Of a stretch of 64,000 nucleotides of DNA, positions 1 to 9,994 are shown one piece after another (within the stretch, counting starts at the first letter, position 1; each line of letters opens with the position of its first letter). The stretch is from Gymnothorax reevesii (lineage: Eukaryota > Chordata > Actinopteri > Anguilliformes > Muraenidae), in the NCBI GenBank assembly GCA_029721435.1, contig CM056576.1:72433876-72497875 (forward strand), in the 5' to 3' direction. Under the pieces are notes generated by a model that saw nothing but the letters and a program-made list of their open reading frames with translations, searched no databases and was not told the origin of the DNA. The position numbers were made by a program, and so were the translations under genes.

Positions 1-1094
1 CTTCTGGGCATTGAGGAGACATGTTTCTTGAGTTTAGCCATTCGAATTGGATCCCACTCTTGTTTAATTCAGGCTTCCAGCTGCTGGAGAGTTTTGGGTC
101 TCCTTTGACGGACTTTTCGTTTAATTATGCGCCAAATGTTCTCGATCAATGAAAGATCAGGACTGCAGGCTTGCCAGTTCAGCACACGGACTCTTCTACT
201 ACGAAGCCATGCTGTTGTAATAGCTGCAGTGTGTGATTTTGCATTTTCCTGCATGTCAAATTCGGACTCGTCAAACCACAGGACACTTTGCCACTTTGCT
301 ACAGTCCATTTTAAATGAGCCTTGGCCCACAGAACACAGCGGCGCTTCTGGCTCATGCTCAACAATGGCTTCCTTTTTGCATGATAGAGTTTTAGGTGGC
401 ATCTGTGGATGGCACAGTGGACTGTGTTTACAAACAATGGTTTCTTGAAGTATTCCTGGGCGCATTTAGTAATGTCAATGACAGAATCATGCCGGTGAGT
501 GATGCAGTGGCGTCTGAGGGCCCAAAGATCACGGGCATCCAGTAAAGGTCTTCGGCCTTGTCCCTTACGGACAGAGATTTTTCCAGTTTCTCCGAATCTT
601 TTGATGCAATGCACTGTCGATGATGAGACCTTTAAAGCCTTTGCAATTTGACGTTGAGGAACATTGTTTTTAAAGTATTCCACAATTTTTTTTGTTGCAA
701 GCCTTCACAGGTTGGAGACCCTATAGCCATCTTTACCACTGAGAGACTCAGCCTCTCTAAGACATCCCTTTATAGCCAATCATGTTACACACCTGATGCC
801 AGTTAACTTAATTACTTGCAAAATATTCTTTCAGCTGATTCTCTTATTTATCAATTGCTTTTTCAGCCCTTTTTTTTGCCTGTGTCCCAACTTTTTTGAG
901 ACCTATTGCAGGCAGAAAATTTGAAATAAGCTCATTTTGTGGATAAAAATGTAAAATGTCTCAGTTTTAACATTTGAAATGTTATTTATGTTCTACTGTA
1001 AATGACATATTGGCTCATGGGATCTAAAAAGTCATTGCATTTAGATTTTATTCACAATTTACACTTCATCCCAACTATTTCGGAATTGAGGTTG
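1..1094 (-). mobile_element. Tc1-like DNA transposon (family A), left part cut by window edge
   Basis: A Tc1/mariner element on the minus strand. Its 5' terminus is the tacaacctcaattccg-type end, read on the minus strand from 1094, followed by the TA dinucleotide at 1095-1096 expected for Tc1 target sites. The same family recurs at 31723-32038 and 60893-62116, which share the terminus, the 5' leader and the transposase. The 3' terminus lies outside the window. Confidence 0.85.
69..683 (-). pseudogene. Tc1-like transposase, internally deleted
   Basis: The 204-residue frame begins with a helix-turn-helix DNA-binding region (residues about 8-45, motif QRQIAKALKVSSSTV). It runs through the first catalytic motif (VLWFDESEFD) and then jumps straight to the region of the second catalytic aspartate, where QENAKSH replaces the expected QDNAKPH. 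The DLSLIENIW motif with the third acidic residue is present. Compared with the sister copy at 60990-61742, about 70 residues between the first and second catalytic sites are missing without a frameshift. A stop at 69-71 truncates the C-terminus. Two of the three catalytic features are therefore damaged and the protein cannot be an active transposase. The call rests on the motif series and the match to the sister copy. Confidence 0.85.
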
Positions 1095-1272
1095 TAAATG
1101 TTCTGTTGTTGTATTAGCAGTTGTGTTTTAAAATTAAAGTTGATGATAAATGACTCCTTCCCTTTGCAGTTTGACTGGCCTGTTTTACCTGATTAGCGAC
1201 CCATTTTACCTGATCAGCTGGCCCATTTTAGCGGAACACTGCTCATGAAAAAAAGTTGGCTCGGCTGATGTA

Positions 1273-2902
1273 CACTCAACAAAAATATAAACGCAACACT
1301 TTTGTGTTTGCTCTCATTTGTCATGAGATGGACTCAAAGATCTAAAATTCATTCCAGATACACAATATTACCATTTCTCTCAAACATTATTCACAAATCT
1401 GTCTAAATGTGTGATAGTGAGCACTTTTGCTTTGCTGAGACAATCCATCCCACCTCACAGGTGTGCCACATCAAGATGTTCATCAGACACCATGATTAGT
1501 GCACAGGTGTACCTTAGACTGTCCACAATAAAAGGCCACCCTGAAATGTGCAGTTTTGTCTCACAGCAAAATGCCACAGATGGCGCAAGCATTGAGGGAG
1601 CGTGAAATTGGCATGCTGACAGCAGGAATGCCAACCAGATCTGTTGCTCGGGCATTTAATGTTCATTTCTCCACCATAAGCTGTCTCCAAAGGCGTTTCA
1701 GAGAATATGGCAGTACATCCAACAGGCCTCACAACCGCAGACCACGTGTAACCACACCAGCCCAGGACCTCCTCATCCAGCAGGTTCACCTCCAAGATCG
1801 TCTGAGACCAGCTACTCAGACAGCTGCTGAAACAATTGGTTTGCATAACCAAAGAATTTCTGCACAAACTGTCAGAAACCGTCTCAGGGAAGCTCAACTG
1901 CATGCTCGTCGTCCTCATCGGGGTCTTAACCTGACTTCAGATCGTCGCCGTAACAGACTTGAGTGGGCAAATGCTCACATTCGATGGCGTCTGGCACGTT
2001 GGAGAGGTGTTCTCTTCACAGATGAATCTCGGTTTATATTGTTCAGGGCAGATGGCAGACAGTATGTGTGGCATCCTGTGGGTGAGCGCTTTGCTGATGT
2101 CACTGTTGTGGATCGAGTGGCCAATGGTGGTGGCGGGGTTACGGTATGAGCAGGCATCTGTTATGGACGAAGAACACAGGTGCATTTTATTGATGGCATT
2201 TTTAATGCACAGAGATACCGTGATGAGATCCTGAGGCCCATTGTTGTGCCATACATCCATGAACATCACCTCATGTTTCAGCAAGATAATGCACGGCCCC
2301 ATGTTGCAAGGATCAGTACACAATTCTTGGAAGCTGAAAATGTCCCAGTTCTTGCATGGCCAGCATACTCACCGGACATGTCACCCATTGAGCATGTTTG
2401 GGATGTGCTTGACCGGCGTATACGACAGCGCGAACCAGTTCCCACTAATATCCAGCAACTTCGCACAGCCATTGAAGAGGAGTGGACCAACATTCCACAG
2501 GCCACAATTGACAATCTGATAAACTCTATGCGAAGAAGATGTGTTGCACTGCATGAGGCAAATGGTGGTCACACCAGATACTGACTGGTTCTGAGTCCCC
2601 AGACCCCCAATAAAGCAAAAACTGCACATTTCAGGGTGGCCTTTTATTGTGGACAGTCTAAGGTACACCTGTGCACTAATCATGGTGTCTGATGAGCATC
2701 TTGATGTGGCACACCTGTGAGGTGGGATGGATTGTCTCAGCAAAGCAAAAGTGCTCACTATCACACATTTAGACAGATTTGTGAACAATGTTTGAGAGAA
2801 ATGGTAATATTGTGTATCTGGAATGAATTTTAGATCTTTGAGTCCATCTCATGACAAATGGGAGCAAAAACAAACGTGTTGCGTTTATATTTTTGTTGAG
2901 TG
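1273..2902 (+). mobile_element. Near-complete Tc1-like transposon (family B) with long terminal inverted repeats
   Basis: A 1,630 bp element flanked by TA at 1271-1272 and 2903-2904. The ends start cactcaacaaaaatataaac and are inverted copies of each other over about 285 bp (1273-1558 against 2617-2902) with few differences. This is the long-inverted-repeat form of Tc1 elements known in fish. It encloses one transposase frame. High arm identity and a nearly open frame suggest a fairly recent insertion. Confidence 0.95.
1556..2584 (+). pseudogene. Tc1-like DD34E transposase, one in-frame stop
   Basis: This cut-and-paste transposase frame is continuous from 1556 to 2584 except for one TGA at 2147-2149. 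It shows an N-terminal helix-turn-helix (residues about 15-60, with ARAFNVHFSTI), then the catalytic aspartate in LFTDESRF, the second aspartate in QQDNARPH, and SPDMSPIEHVWD. The last D and E are separated by 34 residues, the DD34E signature of Tc1. The TGA sits where related transposases carry the tryptophan of the VMVWAGI motif, so a single TGG to TGA change explains the loss. No frameshift was seen. The reading resumes in the same frame with GICYGRRTQ and ends HTRY followed by TGA. Length (about 340 codons) is normal for the family. Confidence 0.92.
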
Positions 2903-3078
2903 TACGTATCAAGACCTGTAGGGCCTAAATTATATTTTATTACATCGTTTCAACACAAAATTATCAAAAACAATCATTATTAATCAAAAAAGCACATGTA
3001 AATAGCATATATGTTTTTTTTTGTTAGTGTCCCAAGCGATTTACCAAAAAGTGGCCCAATTTACCTGATATCACGCTA

Positions 3079-3155
3079 TTAAAACCATCCGACTGTCAGA
3101 CACGGAGACATATTAAAACCGTGTCCGACTTTCGAACACGTAGACACTGCATAGA
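3079..3155 (+). repeat. Segment homologous to the right arm of the central palindrome
   Basis: About 77 bp here (with ccgactgtcagacacggag) match 6912-6989 in the same orientation at roughly 85% by eye. The motif tccgtgtccga and its complement recur at 5861, 6088, 6440 (decayed), 6672 and 6890-6960, so it looks like a subterminal repeat of one element family. Confidence 0.55.
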
Positions 3156-3215
3156 TTTTTACTGAACGAAAAAATGAAGATCAGTTAGGCTTTACAGCAA
3201 AGGATGGTAACAGCG

Positions 3216-3310
3216 TACAGATACATACACTCCATTTGCAGTGGGTAGGTTAAGTCCTTCGACCCACTGCACACTTTCGTACGATTTCAGAATAATTGCC
3301 ACCAGGTGGC
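3216..3310 (+). repeat. Inverted repeat, left copy (partner 14484-14575)
   Basis: About 90 bp, with the core cacactttcgtacgatttc and the hairpin gcagtgggtagg...acccactgc, recur in inverted orientation at 14484-14575. Similarity fades outside this block, although both sides continue with a related CCAATCAGCGC segment. The pair brackets the whole nested transposon complex. Confidence 0.7.
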
Positions 3311-4095
3311 AACCGCAAGTCGACAACGACTGAGGACCAATCAGCGCCGAGCTTACAAATGCGTCGATAGCAGCAGACGGAATAGCGGAAGCAACATGTA
3401 AACGGTAAACAATCTGCGATGATCATGGCAGAAAATACTCGCAAAAAAAGGATATACCGTTGTGCCGAAGGGCTTTCATGCTTCTGCGTGGTATGTCAGT
3501 GCGATATAAGATTAGGAAATACGTTCGCACGTGGAAGACGATGTGTGACATCGCCGGCAAACGGTCATTTGCGACAAGTTTTGACATGGGTGGACACAGA
3601 CTTGGGCTGGTTCCAATCCGAAAAAATGCTTGCTTCATCGTGGTCACTCGCCCTCCAATCGAGGGGGGAATCCCCAAAAAATCCCGAATGTAAGATGGCT
3701 GCCACTTGTAGGGTCGTTATAATCCAATTTTGCAGAGGGAAGGGCGCATTTTCATTTGCTCAAGCCCTCGATTATCCTCCCTCCAATGAAGCCAAGAACG
3801 AACATCCCTCCAAGCTTTGATATTGCCCAGAATGCCTTACTCATTCTCCCTCTGTCAAAATTTCACGTCCGCTATTTATTTCAGATGGCAAAAGGAGGAA
3901 TTTTGGTCGGGAAATTACCATACAATTTAAGAATTGTGTTCGAGTAGTGTGCAATCTATGACATAGATGTATGCAAATAGCGAAGTTTGGGGGTGAGGGG
4001 CATCGGTTTCGCATTATTTTTAAGCATTTGAGACTTTACGTTCATTTTTGCTGTAGCTAGCCTATAGCATCCGTGAGGACTGTTGCGGAGCTAAA
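3311..4095. other. Intergenic segment with a degraded MITE-like patch; no supported gene
   Basis: Moderately GC-rich. A short open frame starts at 3425 and is followed by a gtatgt at 3492 that could be a splice donor, but no domain is recognisable. Around 3608-3740 there are phrases (ggttccaatccgaaa, gggtcgttataatcc) like the ends of the palindromic MITE at 9001-9163, so a degraded copy may lie here. Confidence 0.35.
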
Positions 4096-4229
4096 AACCG
4101 CTTTCACTCTGGAAGCGAAACGAATTTTTCGCGCGACAAATTACATTCAAATGTACGGAAGCCCTGAACCGCACTGTGAAAAAAAATTTTTTTGTGGTGA
4201 AGTAAAAGTGTAATTTTTTTCCTTTTGTT

Positions 4230-4388
4230 ATTTTGCGATATTATCTCGTTATTTCGAGATAATATCTCGTTATTACGAGATATTATCTCGTTATTTCGAG
4301 ATAATATCTCGTTATTACGAGATATTATCTCGTTATTTCGAGATAAGATCTCGTTATTACGAGATATTATCTCGTTATTTCGAGATAA
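4230..4388. repeat. Palindromic microsatellite-like array (ATCTCGTTATTNCGAGAT), left arm
   Basis: About eight alternating units of ctcgttattacgagatatta and ctcgttatttcgagataata. Each unit is self-complementary. The mirrored array is at 8437-8611. Confidence 0.9.
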
Positions 4389-4656
4389 CATTACGCCCTG
4401 TCTGGGCTTGAATCAATATAATCGCCCATTTTTCCGAGGATGCATCGGCTGATAACTTGTGTGAACATGACAGCAGGCATATAACAGAATTCCTTTCGGC
4501 ATCTAAGCGGGAGCGGGACGCTCCTGAGAGAGAAGGGCAGGGTTACGTTTCCCAAAAGCATAGATGCCAACTAAACAAGTTACACTAACATGGCAATATT
4601 CCCCGCCGCCTCAATGTTTTGTGTCCGTAGGGACGGACGGACGGAGCTCAATGCTA

Positions 4657-4686
4657 TATCCCCCGCTTTGCGCTAATCGGGGGATA
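4657..4686 (+). other. GC-rich hairpin preceded by (GACG) tract, left arm
   Basis: The stem tatccccc / gggggata closes a short loop and follows ggacggacggacgg (4631-4644). It is the same layout as the other hairpin modules in this window, here carried inside the palindromic element. Confidence 0.7.
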
Positions 4687-5444
4687 CTTAGCAATGTACA
4701 TCGTTCGTCCATTCACAGTCAGTGACTGCGTTTACGCACCATGTTCCTGTATTTGATTGCGTACCTGTCATGTAAACGAGTTCAATAACCCGATTAAGGT
4801 CATTTTCCGATTCGAAATATTCCGAATAAGACCCCTGGCATATGCCTGTTTTAATCGGAATATTGGCTCATGTATACACCTTAATCAGAATATGCCCTCG
4901 AACTGAATATTCAACCACGTCTGCGCCTGTTCACTTCGCAAGGAATTAGCATTTTTGGAGCAAAGAGGAGACGACTGTATGCATAATGAAAGACATGAAT
5001 ATATTGTAATATATCGATGGGCGAAAGCACCGTAACAACGATATAATTATGGTGGGCGAAAAGTGGAGAGAGACTGGTTTTGTGTTGACTGACTAGCGCC
5101 AACCCGATTCAGCATCGCTGTAAAACTCTGAAGGCAGCATATTCCAGAGCGAAAAAATAAAGGCAATTACTTTTTTTACGCCAGTCGTAATCTTGCTCCA
5201 ATTACCCATTCTTAAGATCTTCCGTATGTTCATGCACAATGTAGGAAATCCGGACTTGGAGCCATAGACTGATTTATACAGTCTGCTTATACAACGGCAT
5301 TAAGGATAACGCACAATTAATACATCTTGTATGTTACCATGTATCTTAAAATAATGAAACAACACCAGCATTACGTTTTAACAAGTTTAATAATACATGT
5401 ATGAATATTTAGGTAATAGAATTATGTATAATTAACATGAATTA

Positions 5445-5604
5445 AGCTGCTTTCACACCGGACGCGAAACGAATTTTTCGCAAGACAGGTTACATTCAAA
5501 TTCAATGCAAAGACGCAAATACGCGTGGATTCGCGTCTTTGCATTGACTTTTGAAAGTGATCTGTCGTACGAAAAATTCATTCGAGTCCAGTGTGAAAGT
5601 GGCT
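5445..5604. mobile_element. 160 bp Harbinger-like MITE, left-arm copy
   Basis: An internally palindromic element with ends agctgctttcacaccgga and agccactttcacactgga, flanked by TTA (5442-5444 and 5605-5607). A 3 bp TTA duplication fits PIF/Harbinger MITEs. No coding content. Confidence 0.8.
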
Positions 5605-5966
5605 TTATTGTAAACATTCACAACGATATTTTTGAGTAAAGAAATACAGATTCAGACAGACAAAAACAATTAAAAACATCTATTTTGATTAATGCACATT
5701 CGGATTCAACATTTATAGCCTAACAACATAACCATATGGAATATCTTATTTATTATGAAATAATTAATCGGAACAATGACACGGATTAGAAAACAATCGG
5801 AAGGTGCTGAACTTTTTTTTCTGATTACCTTTTTATTTACGCAATGCCCTTTCAATATAACTCCGTGTCCGACAGTCGATTATTGTTTTTAATCTCTTAA
5901 AATCTGCTGAATCTTTTAGATATTAAACGTGAATGTTTTGATCAGAGGGCTCATTTCTTCAAGATG

Positions 5967-6788
5967 AGTACCGAGAATTTCAATCAATGTGTCTGTTTGA
6001 GCTCTGCTAAATAAAGTGGGTCGACATTGGCGCGGGACTGAGTGCATTTATGACGAATTTAGCGTCTGACGGACAGAGATCCTAAAATACTCCGTGTCCG
6101 AAAGTTATAAGAGTTTTAATTTTTCGAGTATTCCAGCAATCATTGGACGTAGAAACTTGGCCATGTTTGTGTTCGACCTTTACAAAATGCAAATTGATAT
6201 CTATCCACTTTTCTTGATCTTTTTATTCGTCTGTTTTCTTTCGTTGAAGATAGACAACAGTTTTTATTCGGTCTCTCTTTTGAAAATTAGTCAGATCGAT
6301 CAAACAGATTCACACTTCATTTCCACACCAGAGATAAAATAGTACTTGTAGTCATTGAGCAAATCAATTGCATGACCATTGACAGTGTGAATTAAATATT
6401 GCATGCTCGATCAAGACTGTTGGACGCGAAATGCAAAATACTCCATGTCTGGTAGACAACAGAAAGTAAAAGTATTGATATGAGAGCAGATTTATAACGA
6501 AATAAAGAATAAAAATATATCACCAACAAACAGAACATCCAAACAAGATGGCCCGCAAATAAATAAATTGCAGTGTTCATTGGTTGTTCTGTTTGTTGTA
6601 AAAATGTTTTTTATTCTTTATTTCGTTATCAATCTGTTCTAATCGTCCTCTTTTTTTAGGCTGACGGACACGGAGTATTTTGCATTTAGGCCTAATATCC
6701 GACAGGCATTGTACGGAATTGTATTTATAAAAATTGCCCAAATAAATTGATTGCAGAGCACATTGGATGTTCTGATTGTTTTTGATTG
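5967..6788. repeat. Centre of the palindrome with secondary inverted repeats
   Basis: The ~820 bp between the main arms is not single-copy-like. Positions 6431-6444 (atgcaaaatactcc) pair with 6672-6685, and 6486-6535 pair with about 6588-6637 (gataacgaaataaagaataa and complement), centred near 6560. The centre is therefore displaced from the main symmetry axis (~6413), as if a smaller foldback sat inside the larger one. No ORF with a recognisable domain. Confidence 0.6.
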
Positions 6789-7221
6789 AAATTTTCGGTA
6801 CACATCTTGAAGAAATGAGCCCTCTGATCAAAAAATTCACGTTTAGTATCTAAAAGATTCAGCAGATTTTAAGAGATTAAAAACAATAATCGACAGTCGG
6901 ACACGGAGTTATATTGAAACTATCCGACTGTCGGACACGGAGTTATATTAAAACCCTGTCCGACTTTCGGACACATGGACATTGCGTAAATAAAAAGGTA
7001 ATCAGAAAAAAAAGTTCAGCACCTTCCTATTGTTTTCTAATCCGTGTCATTGTTCCGATTAATTATTTCATAATAAATAAGATATTCCATATGGTTATGT
7101 TGTTAGGCTATAAATGTTGAATCCGACTGTGTATTAATCAAAATAGATGTTTTTAATTGTTTTTGTCGCATTGAATCTGTATTTCTTTACTCAAAAATAT
7201 CGTTGTGAATGTTTACAATAA

Positions 7222-7381
7222 AGCCACTTTCACACTGGACTCGAATGAATTTTTCGTGCGACAGATCACTTTCAAAAGTCAATGCAAAGACGCGAATCCA
7301 CGCGTATTTGCGTCTTTGCATTGAATTTGAATGTAACCTGTCTTGCGAAAAATTCGTTTCGCGTCCGGTGTGAAAGCAGCT
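7222..7381. mobile_element. 160 bp Harbinger-like MITE, right-arm copy
   Basis: Mirror copy of 5445-5604 with flanking TAA (7219-7221 and 7382-7384). Its position is symmetric about the palindrome axis, so it was duplicated with the arm and did not insert independently. Confidence 0.8.
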
Positions 7382-8140
7382 TAATTCATGTTAATTATAC
7401 ATAATTCTATTACCTACATATTCATACATGTATTATTAAACTTGTTAAAACGTAATGCTGGTGTTGTTTCATTCTTTTAAGATACATGGTAACATACAAG
7501 ATGCATTAATTGTGCGTTATCCTTAATGCCGTTGTATAAGCAGACTGTATAAATCAGTCTATGGCTCCAAGTCCGGATTTCCTACATTGTGCATGAACAT
7601 ACGGAAGATCTTAAGAATGGGTAATTGGAGCAAGATTACGACTGGCGTAAAAAAAAGTAATTGCCTTTATTTTTTCGCTCTGGAATATGCTGCCTTCAGA
7701 GTTTTCCAGCGATGCTGAATCGGGTTGGCGCTAGTCAGTCAACACAAAACCAGTCTCTCTCCACTTTTCGCCCACCATAATTATATCGTTGTTACGGTGC
7801 TTTCGCCCATCGATATATTACAATATATTCATGTCTTTCATTATGCATACAGTCGTCTCCTCTTTGCTCCAAAAATGCTAATTCCTTGCAAAGTGAACAG
7901 GCGCAGACGTGGTTGAATATTCAGTTCGAGGGCATATTCTGATTAAGGTGTATACATGAGCCAATATTCCGATTAAAACAGGCATATGCCAGGGGTCTTA
8001 TTCGGAATATTTCGAATCGGAAAATGACCTTAATCGGGTTATTGAACTCGTTTACATGACAGGTATGCAATCAAATACAGGAACATGGTGCGTAAACGCA
8101 GTCACTGACTGTGAATGGACGAACGATGTACATTGCTAAG

Positions 8141-8170
8141 TATCCCCCGATTAGCGCGAAGCGGGGGATA
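8141..8170 (-). other. GC-rich hairpin, right-arm mirror copy
   Basis: Inverted copy of 4657-4686, followed on the plus strand by ctccgtccgtccgtccc. Confidence 0.7.
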
Positions 8171-8436
8171 TAGCATTGAGCTCCGTCCGTCCGTCCCTAC
8201 GGACACAAAACATTGAGGCGGCGGGGAATATTGCCATGTTAGTGTAACTTGTTTAGTTGGCATCTATGCTTTTGGGAAACGTAACCCTGCCCTTCTCTCT
8301 CAGGAGCGTCCCGCTCCCGCTTAGATGCCGAAAGGAATTCTGTTATATGCCTGCTGTCATGTTCACACAAGTTACCAGCCGATGCATCCTCGGAAAAATG
8401 GGCGATTATATTGATTCAAGCCCAGACAGGGCGTAA

Positions 8437-8611
8437 TCTTATCTCGAAATAACGAGATAATATCTCGTAATAACGAGATATTATCTCGAAATAACGAGAT
8501 AATATCTCGAAATAACGAGATATTATCTCGAAATAACGAGATAATATCTCGTAATAACGAGATCTTATCTCGAAATAACGAGATCTTATCTCGAAATAAC
8601 GAGATAATATC
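8437..8611. repeat. Palindromic microsatellite-like array, right arm
   Basis: Mirror of 4230-4388 and about 16 bp longer, which shows that the two arrays have drifted in copy number or unit order since the arms became identical. Confidence 0.88.
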
Positions 8612-9000
8612 GCAAAATAAGAAAAGGAAAAAAATTACACTTTTACTTCACCACAAAATTTTTTTTTTTTCACAGTGCGGTTCAGGGCTTCCGTACAAAT
8701 GCAAAGACGCGAATGCACGCGAAATTCATCCATCGCACTGATCATGCAATCTGTCATGCGAAAAATTCATCTCATGTCCGGGGTGAAAGCAGCTTTATTT
8801 TCCCATAAAACAGTCACAAATGCCGCAGCAGTCAAACGAGCGCGCTGTCTTCTACTTGCCACGAACACGCGATACGCTTCCGCGTGAACTGTGAAAGGTA
8901 GAACGTACAGTACAGGCAACTAACTCACTCGGCTCCATGGCAACGCAAACTTTCCGCTGGCTTATCGACAACTGAATAAGTGCGGGAAATAACGCGACGA

Positions 9001-9163
9001 GGGTCGTTCCAATCCGATTTCCCACAACCCTCCCCCTAAGTCCCCTCTATTGCCCTCCCTCGCTCGGGAAGGGCTTACTCGCCTGGTACGTCATTCGGAG
9101 GGCTCACTCGAGTGGAGGGAAGAAGTGAAGGGAGTATCTTATTTCGGATTGGAACGCAGCCCC
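9001..9163. mobile_element. Palindromic MITE, about 160 bp
   Basis: Ends gggtcgttccaatccga and complement tcggattggaacgcagccc enclose a GC-rich body. No long ORF. The flanking 8795-9000 is GC-rich and holds no recognisable gene. Confidence 0.7.
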
Positions 9164-9176
9164 GGACGAGTTCTGG

Positions 9177-9994
9177 CCATAGATATATATAGAACACTAG
9201 ATTACTAATAGGGCACGCTCAAGTGAAGCATCTGTTCTGCGAGCCTATACACCCGGAAGTAAAAGTCGCTCAGACTCCCATTCATTTTCGCGTAACTGTT
9301 ACTTTAAAATTACATTTTAAAAAACACTTGCGTGCGAGTCGCTTTTTTTGGTATCGCTGTGCAGAGCAACATTTTGACTCCCTAAATATGTCCTTTTCGG
9401 AGGATGGAAAGCGGCATACCTTCTAAAGAGAAGATCGAAATGTTATTCGGTGTTAACGTGAAAGTAAGTTACAGCAGAGAAACGACGCGATCGAGGCTTT
9501 TACCTCTAATCAGATAATTGCTTGGAAGTTATCGCCATTAAAAGAAACATCGATGACTGTCCGTTTACGTTATCAATAACAAGTAGCTAGCAAGCGTGTT
9601 AGCCACCTTTTTAATTTTATTTACCATTAAGTCAATGTAGTCCCCGCGACGCCAAGGCAGCTCGCTGGTGACCGTTGTCAATCGCTAGCGTTCGCTTTCA
9701 GTCAGCCGTCTGTTCAAGTCAAAGGGACGGCTAATTAGCTAGCTAGCACGAAACGCGATTTTTTCTATTAAAGTGACTACTTTGCGTTTATACGTTAACT
9801 TACGCATGAAACGTTTTATTACAGCTCTTCAAATAAATATTGCTGCGAAAGGCAGCCGCGCATCTCGGCATTTTCTCGCTAACATCGACTTATTTGAAAT
9901 TGGCCTCATCAATATTGCGGCCGGGTGCATCACTTTGGATAATGTAAATACGACGACATCAGCAGTCTAGTGTTCTAAATATATATATCTATGG
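9177..9994 (+). mobile_element. 818 bp DNA transposon-like element with 6 bp target duplication
   Basis: The ends ccatagatatatatagaaca and complement tgttctaaatatatatatct are inverted copies over about 27 bp. The flanks TTCTGG at 9171-9176 and 9995-10000 are identical. The body is CpG-rich near its start and carries an ETS-like acccggaagt at 9251-9260 and an exon-like open frame at 9404-9463. No transposase domain, so it is either non-autonomous or a promoter-carrying remnant. Confidence 0.75.
9404..9463 (+). other. Exon-like 20-codon open frame with splice donor
   Basis: ATG at 9404 opens 20 codons (begins MESGIPSKEKIEM, ends GVNVK) and runs directly into gtaagt at 9464-9469, a consensus splice donor. 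It lies 150 bp downstream of an ETS-like site within an 818 bp mobile element. It may be a first coding exon captured by, or native to, the element. No domain can be assigned and no second exon was identified. Confidence 0.35.

Larger units (their letters stand above)
4154..8695. mobile_element. 4.5 kb palindromic (long inverted repeat) non-autonomous element
   Basis: The ends read tacggaagccctgaaccgca and its complement, flanked on both sides by CAAATG (4148-4153 and 8696-8701), a 6 bp target duplication. The arms run about 4154-5966 and 6789-8695. Position x on the left pairs with about 12827-x to 12849-x on the right, with only scattered differences (one in ~40 bp near 4935, another near 5125). 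The right arm has an extra ~58 bp around 6915-6970. The ~820 bp centre holds further inverted repeats. No transposase is visible, so it would depend on proteins supplied elsewhere. A 6 bp duplication with long inverted repeats does not by itself fix the superfamily. Confidence 0.75.
4096..8794. mobile_element. Harbinger-like MITE split by the 4.5 kb palindromic element
   Basis: The left half (4096-4153) and right half (8696-8794) match the two halves of the intact 160 bp MITEs at 5445-5604 and 7222-7381: ctttcac...gcgaaacgaatttttcgc on the left and gcgaaaaattcat...gtgaaagcagct on the right. TTA follows the right end (8795-8797), as in the intact copies; the expected left TTA is not preserved. 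The break lies at CAAATG, duplicated on both sides of the inserted element. Confidence 0.7.

Noticed and set aside
4104..4452. Open frames with repeated SRNNEI / LLRDIISLFRDN units
   Set aside because: They are read-through of the palindromic 20 bp satellite, not proteins.
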